A stretch of DNA of 8,466 nucleotides from JBBEDC01 sp040881505 (GTDB lineage Bacteria; Patescibacteriota; Andersenbacteria; UBA10190). Position numbers and translations under genes: made by a program. The notes under the pieces were generated by a model. It saw only the letters and a program-made list of their open reading frames with translations. It did no database searches and was not told the origin of the DNA. The stretch lies in contig JBBEDC010000003.1 in the NCBI GenBank assembly GCA_040881505.1, positions 1-8,466 of the forward strand. The letters are read 5' to 3'. This document shows, one piece after another, positions 4,966 through 8,466 of this stretch. Positions within the stretch are counted from its first letter, which is position 1, and each line of letters starts with the position of its first letter.

Positions 4966-5733
4966 CTACCGCTCAGTTAAAATCAAGGGACCATCAGCTG
5001 TTACCGCAATAGTGTGCTCCTGATGCGCGGCTAACCCTCCCGTTTGCGTTACGATCGTCCAGTCATCAGCTGCCGTTTCAATTGTTGGATCCCCAATTGT
5101 TACCATGGGTTCAACTGCAATAACCAGGCCGGATTCCAAAACGGGCCCTTCTCCAGCGTGTCCGACATTGGGTACTTGCGGGTCTTCATGCACATCATAC
5201 CCAACACCGTGACCAACAAGCTGGGTCACAATACCGTACTGGCTACCCTGGCTTTCAATGTATTGCTGAACCGCTTCACCAATATGTCCGGTGGTATTCC
5301 CTACCTGCGCTGCGGCAATACCGCGATTCAACGCTTCTATCGTTACATCAAGCAGCGTTTGCGCTTCGTCAGCCAGCGTTCCCACACCCACGGTCCGAGC
5401 GCTGTCTAAATACAATCCCTCATATATAATCCCCATATCAATTCCTACCAGGTCTCCTTCTTCAAACGGCTTATCCGTAGGAATACCGTGCACTACCGCA
5501 TCGTTGACGGAAATACACGTGGCCGCCGGATACGGCGGGTGTCCTTTACCGCGATATCCATAAAACGCTGCCTTTACGTTGTATTCGGCCACCATGCGTT
5601 GGGCAATTACTTCAAGATCAGCGCCGGTTGCTCCAGGCACAGCTGCTACCCCAAGTTCATCAAGAATATGAGCGAGAATACGCCCGCCTTCTCGCAGCTG
5701 TTTAATCTCTTCCTGGCTTTTGAGACGAATCAT
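4966..5733 (-). CDS. map: Methionine aminopeptidase, type I
   Basis: This 255-residue enzyme removes the initiator methionine from new proteins in the cytoplasm. All five metal ligands can be found: Asp99 (GIDMG), Asp110 (YLDSART), His175 (GHGVG), Glu208 (AVEPM) and Glu239 (HQEHTIAV). The substrate-binding His82 lies in VHGIP. There is no N-terminal zinc-finger extension, so it is the short bacterial type Ia form. The start ATG overlaps the adk stop as ATGA, a classic coupled junction, and the secY-adk-map order is that of the bacterial spc operon. Confidence 0.97.
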   Translation of the reverse strand: MIRLKSQEEIKQLREGGRILAHILDELGVAAVPGATGADLEVIAQRMVAEYNVKAAFYGYRGKGHPPYPAATCISVNDAVVHGIPTDKPFEEGDLVGIDMGIIYEGLYLDSARTVGVGTLADEAQTLLDVTIEALNRGIAAAQVGNTTGHIGEAVQQYIESQGSQYGIVTQLVGHGVGYDVHEDPQVPNVGHAGEGPVLESGLVIAVEPMVTIGDPTIETAADDWTIVTQTGGLAAHQEHTIAVTADGPLILTER

Positions 5734-6398
5734 TTCTTTTTAAGCTCTTCGATGAGCTTCATTACGGACATGTGAACTTCCTGAATCGGTCGCATCCCAT
5801 CAAGCTGATGCGCTACTCCTTCTGACAGATACCGCTCAATAACTGGGTAGGTTTGCTTTTGAAACTCGTCCCAACGGGTAGTGAATTTTTCCGGCTCGTC
5901 GTCAGGGCGAATACCGATTCTCCCTCCTAAGCCTTCGCATCGTTGAACATCTTCTTCATCCACAACTGGGAAGTCATTATGAATATCCAGGCAGAACTTG
6001 CGCTGACTGTTACGACGGATCATCTCATCCCGGTCAACGTGAAGGTATATGGCTAAAGGCTTACCATAGCCCTGCTCGGCAAAGAAGGCATCAATCATTT
6101 CCGCTTCCTTCACTGTTCGAGGTGAGCCGTCGAAGATTAGGCCGTGACCCTGGCTCATGTGATCCTTGACTGCGGTTGTTACTACTTCAGCCGCCATCTC
6201 AGGTGGCGCCAGATATCCGTTATCAATTGTCTCCTTTACCTTGCGGCCAAGGTCAGTATCCTGACGGCTAATCGCTCGAAATGCATCTCCGCTGCTAAAG
6301 CGATGGTATTTAAGCTCATGGGCTAACAGTTCTGCTTGGGTTCCTTTACCTGCTCCCGGCGGGCCCATGACGTATATGACTTTGGGAAGGTCGCTCAT
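5730..6398 (-). CDS. adk: Adenylate kinase
   Basis: This 222-residue kinase catalyses ATP + AMP to 2 ADP. The P-loop is GPPGAGKGT at residues 12-20. FSSGD (34-38), FDGSPRT (89-95, where F of the usual DGFPRT is Ser), the LID region (about 130-168) and RPDDEPE (164-170) follow in order. The LID keeps two cysteines, Cys136 and Cys154, at the positions of the first cysteine of each pair in zinc-binding adenylate kinases. The second cysteine of each pair is missing, although His140 lies near. The start at 6398 is supported by an AGGA Shine-Dalgarno 7 bases upstream, which also overlaps the end of secY. It sits 9 bases after the secY stop and overlaps map. Confidence 0.96.
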   Translation of the reverse strand: MSDLPKVIYVMGPPGAGKGTQAELLAHELKYHRFSSGDAFRAISRQDTDLGRKVKETIDNGYLAPPEMAAEVVTTAVKDHMSQGHGLIFDGSPRTVKEAEMIDAFFAEQGYGKPLAIYLHVDRDEMIRRNSQRKFCLDIHNDFPVVDEEDVQRCEGLGGRIGIRPDDEPEKFTTRWDEFQKQTYPVIERYLSEGVAHQLDGMRPIQEVHMSVMKLIEELKKK

Positions 6399-6407
6399 AT
6401 ATTAATC

Positions 6408-7706
6408 CTAACTTAAGAATCCTTCGTATTCGCGCATGGTCATTTGCGATTCAATCTGTTTCATTGTCTCCAACACCACGGAGACTACGATCAACAGCGC
6501 CGTTCCGCCGATCGTGAGCGTAGAGATATTCGTAAATGCCTGAACTACAAGCGGCAGAACCGCAATCCCACCCAAGAAGAGCGCACCGGTAAGCGTGATA
6601 CGATTCAACACATAGCGCAGGTAGTTCTCAGTTTGTTTACCGGGCCTGATACCAGGAATAAAGCCTCCTTGTTTTTGCACATTCTCCGCAATGTTATTCG
6701 GATCAAACGTCAGCTGCGTGTAGAAGAAGGTAAAGGCAACAACCAGCACGAAGTAAGAGATACCGTAGAACAGCTGATCTTGAAACAAGCTCACAATATA
6801 GTTAGCAACACTGGCAACGGTAGCATTGGCTGCGCCTAGAAAGAAATTAGCCAGCACACCAGGAAACAACATAACTGACAGAGCGAAGATGATCGGGATA
6901 ACGCCAGCCTGATTCACACGCAGAGGCAGATGCGACTGAACGCCGCCGGCCATGCGGTTGCCTCTGGTTTGCCGGGCATAGCTGACCGGAATCTTCCGCT
7001 GTCCTTCACTGACAATTACCACGCCCGCTATAACCACCACGGCAACAGCCAAGAACATGCCGTAGGTAAACAGCAGGTCAGGCGTCCAGGTGGCGAAAAT
7101 TTGCGTCACGGTCTGAGGCAGCTGCGAGATGATACCGACGAAAATAATCAAGGATATACCGTTACCGATACCTTGCTCGGTAATCAACTCACCCAACCAC
7201 ATTAACAGCAGCGTTCCCGCTGTGATGGTTAAGAGGGTAACCACCAGCTGCCAAGGAGTGAATATCAAACCAAGTCCGCCTCCTTGTGCGCCGCCGCTTT
7301 GAAGTAAATTTAAAAACGCGAATCCTTGCAACGCCGCCAGCGGCACAGTTAAAAACCGAGTCCACTGATTAATTTTTTGCCTACCCGCTTCCCCTTCTTC
7401 TTTTTGCATTTCCTCCAGGCGAGGCACGATCATCGTCATCAGCTGCATCACGATCGAAGCGGTTATATATGGCCCCACCCCAAGCATAACGATCGAAAGA
7501 TTCGACAGTCCGCCTCCAGAAAATATATCAAGCAGTCCGAATAACTGATTACCGGCAAATAGTGCCTGAAGACTTTCAACCGGCACTCCCGGGACAGGAA
7601 TAACAGCCACGATACGGAAGATCGCCAGCAATCCCAGAACGATAAATATTTTTTTACGAAGCTCAGGGATCTTAAATACCTGAAGTGCTTTGCGCCAGTT
7701 AATCAT
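6408..7706 (-). CDS. secY: Protein translocase subunit SecY
   Basis: SecY is the channel-forming core of the Sec translocon in the cytoplasmic membrane. At 432 residues it has the normal length and about ten hydrophobic segments. Recognisable parts are the first helix with FRIVAVIPVPGV (about 30-41), the plug and second-helix area with SGGGLSNLSIVMLGVGPYI (about 64-82), the cytoplasmic RKIPVSYARQ loop, and LPLRVNQAGVIPIIFA in the second half, all highly conserved. It lies between rplO and adk as in most bacterial spc operons. The 48-base gap before its ATG holds a small hairpin and no Shine-Dalgarno. Confidence 0.98.
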   Translation of the reverse strand: MINWRKALQVFKIPELRKKIFIVLGLLAIFRIVAVIPVPGVPVESLQALFAGNQLFGLLDIFSGGGLSNLSIVMLGVGPYITASIVMQLMTMIVPRLEEMQKEEGEAGRQKINQWTRFLTVPLAALQGFAFLNLLQSGGAQGGGLGLIFTPWQLVVTLLTITAGTLLLMWLGELITEQGIGNGISLIIFVGIISQLPQTVTQIFATWTPDLLFTYGMFLAVAVVVIAGVVIVSEGQRKIPVSYARQTRGNRMAGGVQSHLPLRVNQAGVIPIIFALSVMLFPGVLANFFLGAANATVASVANYIVSLFQDQLFYGISYFVLVVAFTFFYTQLTFDPNNIAENVQKQGGFIPGIRPGKQTENYLRYVLNRITLTGALFLGGIAVLPLVVQAFTNISTLTIGGTALLIVVSVVLETMKQIESQMTMREYEGFLS

Positions 7707-7711
7707 ATGTG

Positions 7712-7744
7712 GGGAAAAATAAGGAAGGTACGCGAAAAACGTAC
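7712..7744 (-). promoter_or_regulatory. Hairpin with T-rich tail between rplO and secY
   Basis: On the minus strand GTACG (7744-7740) pairs with CGTAC (7732-7728) around a 7-base T-rich loop. After a short C/T stretch, TTATTTTT follows (7719-7712). It resembles a weak attenuator or processing site upstream of secY. The stem is only 5 bp, so strong termination is unlikely. Confidence 0.3.
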
Positions 7745-7754
7745 ACCCCTCACT

Positions 7755-8201
7755 TTACTCGGCCTGTCCAATAATTTCCACTTTTCCGCCAGCCTTTTCA
7801 ATTGCGGTCTTAGCGCCTGCAGAAAACCCATGGGCACGAACAGTCACCTTACGGCTCATAGGGCCTGTGCCAATAAACTTCACGCGCTGGGCGGTAGAGA
7901 TAAATCCGGCCTTGCGTAGCTGTCCTGGGCCAACAATGCTGCCTTCTTCAAATTTTTCCAGACGTCGCACGGACAGCGCTACCGGCTTTTCACCCTGAGG
8001 CGCAAACTTCTGCTTACTTCCCCGTCCTTTCGGCAACCGCATGTAGAGCGGAGTCTGACCGCCTTCAAATCCAGCCTTAGAGCTGTACCCAGCTCGAGAC
8101 TTCTGTCCTTTTTGGCCTCGTCCAGACTTAGCACCACGCGAGCCAATACCGCGTCCTAAACGCTTTTTTCGTCGTACAATTTTCGGTAGTTGAATCGGCA
8201 T
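7755..8201 (-). CDS. rplO: 50S ribosomal protein L15
   Basis: This 148-residue protein belongs to the large ribosomal subunit. The N-terminal, glycine-rich basic region is typical: RRKKRLGRGIGSRGAKSGR (10-28), GQKGQKSRAG (29-38) and GFEGGQTPLYMRLPKGRG (44-61). The C-terminal VRAHGFSAGAKTAIEKAGGK (121-140) is the other L15 signature. The start ATG at 8201 lies 4 bases after the rpsE stop, with no room for rpmD and no clear Shine-Dalgarno, so translation is probably coupled to rpsE. Confidence 0.97.
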   Translation of the reverse strand: MPIQLPKIVRRKKRLGRGIGSRGAKSGRGQKGQKSRAGYSSKAGFEGGQTPLYMRLPKGRGSKQKFAPQGEKPVALSVRRLEKFEEGSIVGPGQLRKAGFISTAQRVKFIGTGPMSRKVTVRAHGFSAGAKTAIEKAGGKVEIIGQAE

Positions 8202-8205
8202 AGGG

Positions 8206-8466
8206 TTAGCGCTTCTTTATTGACTGAAAGGCTTTGAGCGTCGCCCACACGTTGCTAATACGATTAGATGATCCGTATGTCTTGGAAACAAGGTCCTTCA
8301 CTCCAGCTAGGTTAGCCACAGTTCGAATTGCACCCCCGGCAATAATTCCAGTTCCCGGACGAGCTGGGCGCAGACGAATAGTAGCGCCTTTAAAAGAAGC
8401 TTGTACCTGGTTAGGAATGGTGCCATCTTTCAGCTCAAGAGTAACCATTCGCTTTTCTGCTCTAGC
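8206..8466 (-). CDS. rpsE: 30S ribosomal protein S5 (C-terminal part, cut by window edge)
   Basis: The reading frame is open from the window edge (first full codon at 8466) to TAA at 8208-8206. Residues include the S5 C-terminal domain signatures GTIPNQVQ, RPARPGTGIIAGGAIRTV and SSNRISNVWATLKAF. The internal ATG at 8448 is not the true start: conserved S5 sequence (ARAEKR) continues upstream of it. S5 is a small-subunit protein of the decoding region. It leads the core operon seen here. Confidence 0.96.
   Translation of the reverse strand, partial: ARAEKRMVTLELKDGTIPNQVQASFKGATIRLRPARPGTGIIAGGAIRTVANLAGVKDLVSKTYGSSNRISNVWATLKAFQSIKKR

Noticed and set aside
1..8466. CRISPR array, insertion sequence, tRNA or alternative genetic code
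   Set aside because: No regular repeats, transposase motifs, terminal inverted repeats or tRNA fold seen; TGA acts as a stop at the ends of adk, uppS and the HEPN-like gene.

Overview
The window most likely comes from a Candidate Phyla Radiation (Patescibacteria) genome. A Saccharibacteria-like lineage would fit but is not shown. The main clue is the spc ribosomal-protein segment on the minus strand: rpsE is followed after 4 bases by rplO, with no rpmD (L30) between them, and absence of L30 is a known CPR trait. Most genes are compact and tightly packed with few clear Shine-Dalgarno sites. TGA is used as a normal stop (adk, uppS and the HEPN-like gene), so this is not a code-25 lineage. Sampled rows give about 50-55% GC in the core genes.

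Layout. Positions 1-152 hold the end of an upstream plus-strand gene and a good intrinsic terminator. Positions 180-2822 hold three plus-strand genes: a DUF368 polyprenyl-phosphate translocase-like membrane protein, an ALG5/DPM1-like family 2 glycosyltransferase, and a galactose-1-phosphate uridylyltransferase-like protein. Positions 2826-3646 hold two overlapping minus-strand genes of lower GC: a HEPN-like protein and an unrecognised partner. They have their own promoter and two operator-like repeats. Positions 3841-8466 hold a minus-strand core operon read rpsE (partial), rplO, secY, adk, map, ruvX, uppS.

How the genes work together. The core operon joins ribosome assembly (S5, L15), protein export (SecY), nucleotide balance (Adk), N-terminal methionine removal (Map), RuvX/YqgF and polyprenyl carrier synthesis (UppS). 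The plus-strand cluster looks like a lipid-linked sugar module: GalT would interconvert nucleotide sugars, the glycosyltransferase would load a sugar on polyprenyl phosphate, and the DUF368 protein would return the carrier across the membrane. UppS on the facing strand makes the carrier precursor. These links are inferred from family knowledge and location.

The best candidate for something undescribed is the HEPN-like gene with its partner. It has the layout of a toxin-antitoxin or HEPN/nucleotidyltransferase pair, but the partner shows no nucleotidyltransferase motif and the HEPN-like protein lacks the usual RNase motif at the expected place. Its promoter carries a near-palindrome repeated 40 bp apart, once over the -10 region and once over the start codon, which suggests autoregulation. 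A second point of interest is that two plus-strand genes have a -10-like hexamer exactly 6 bases before their ATG, the geometry of leaderless transcripts.
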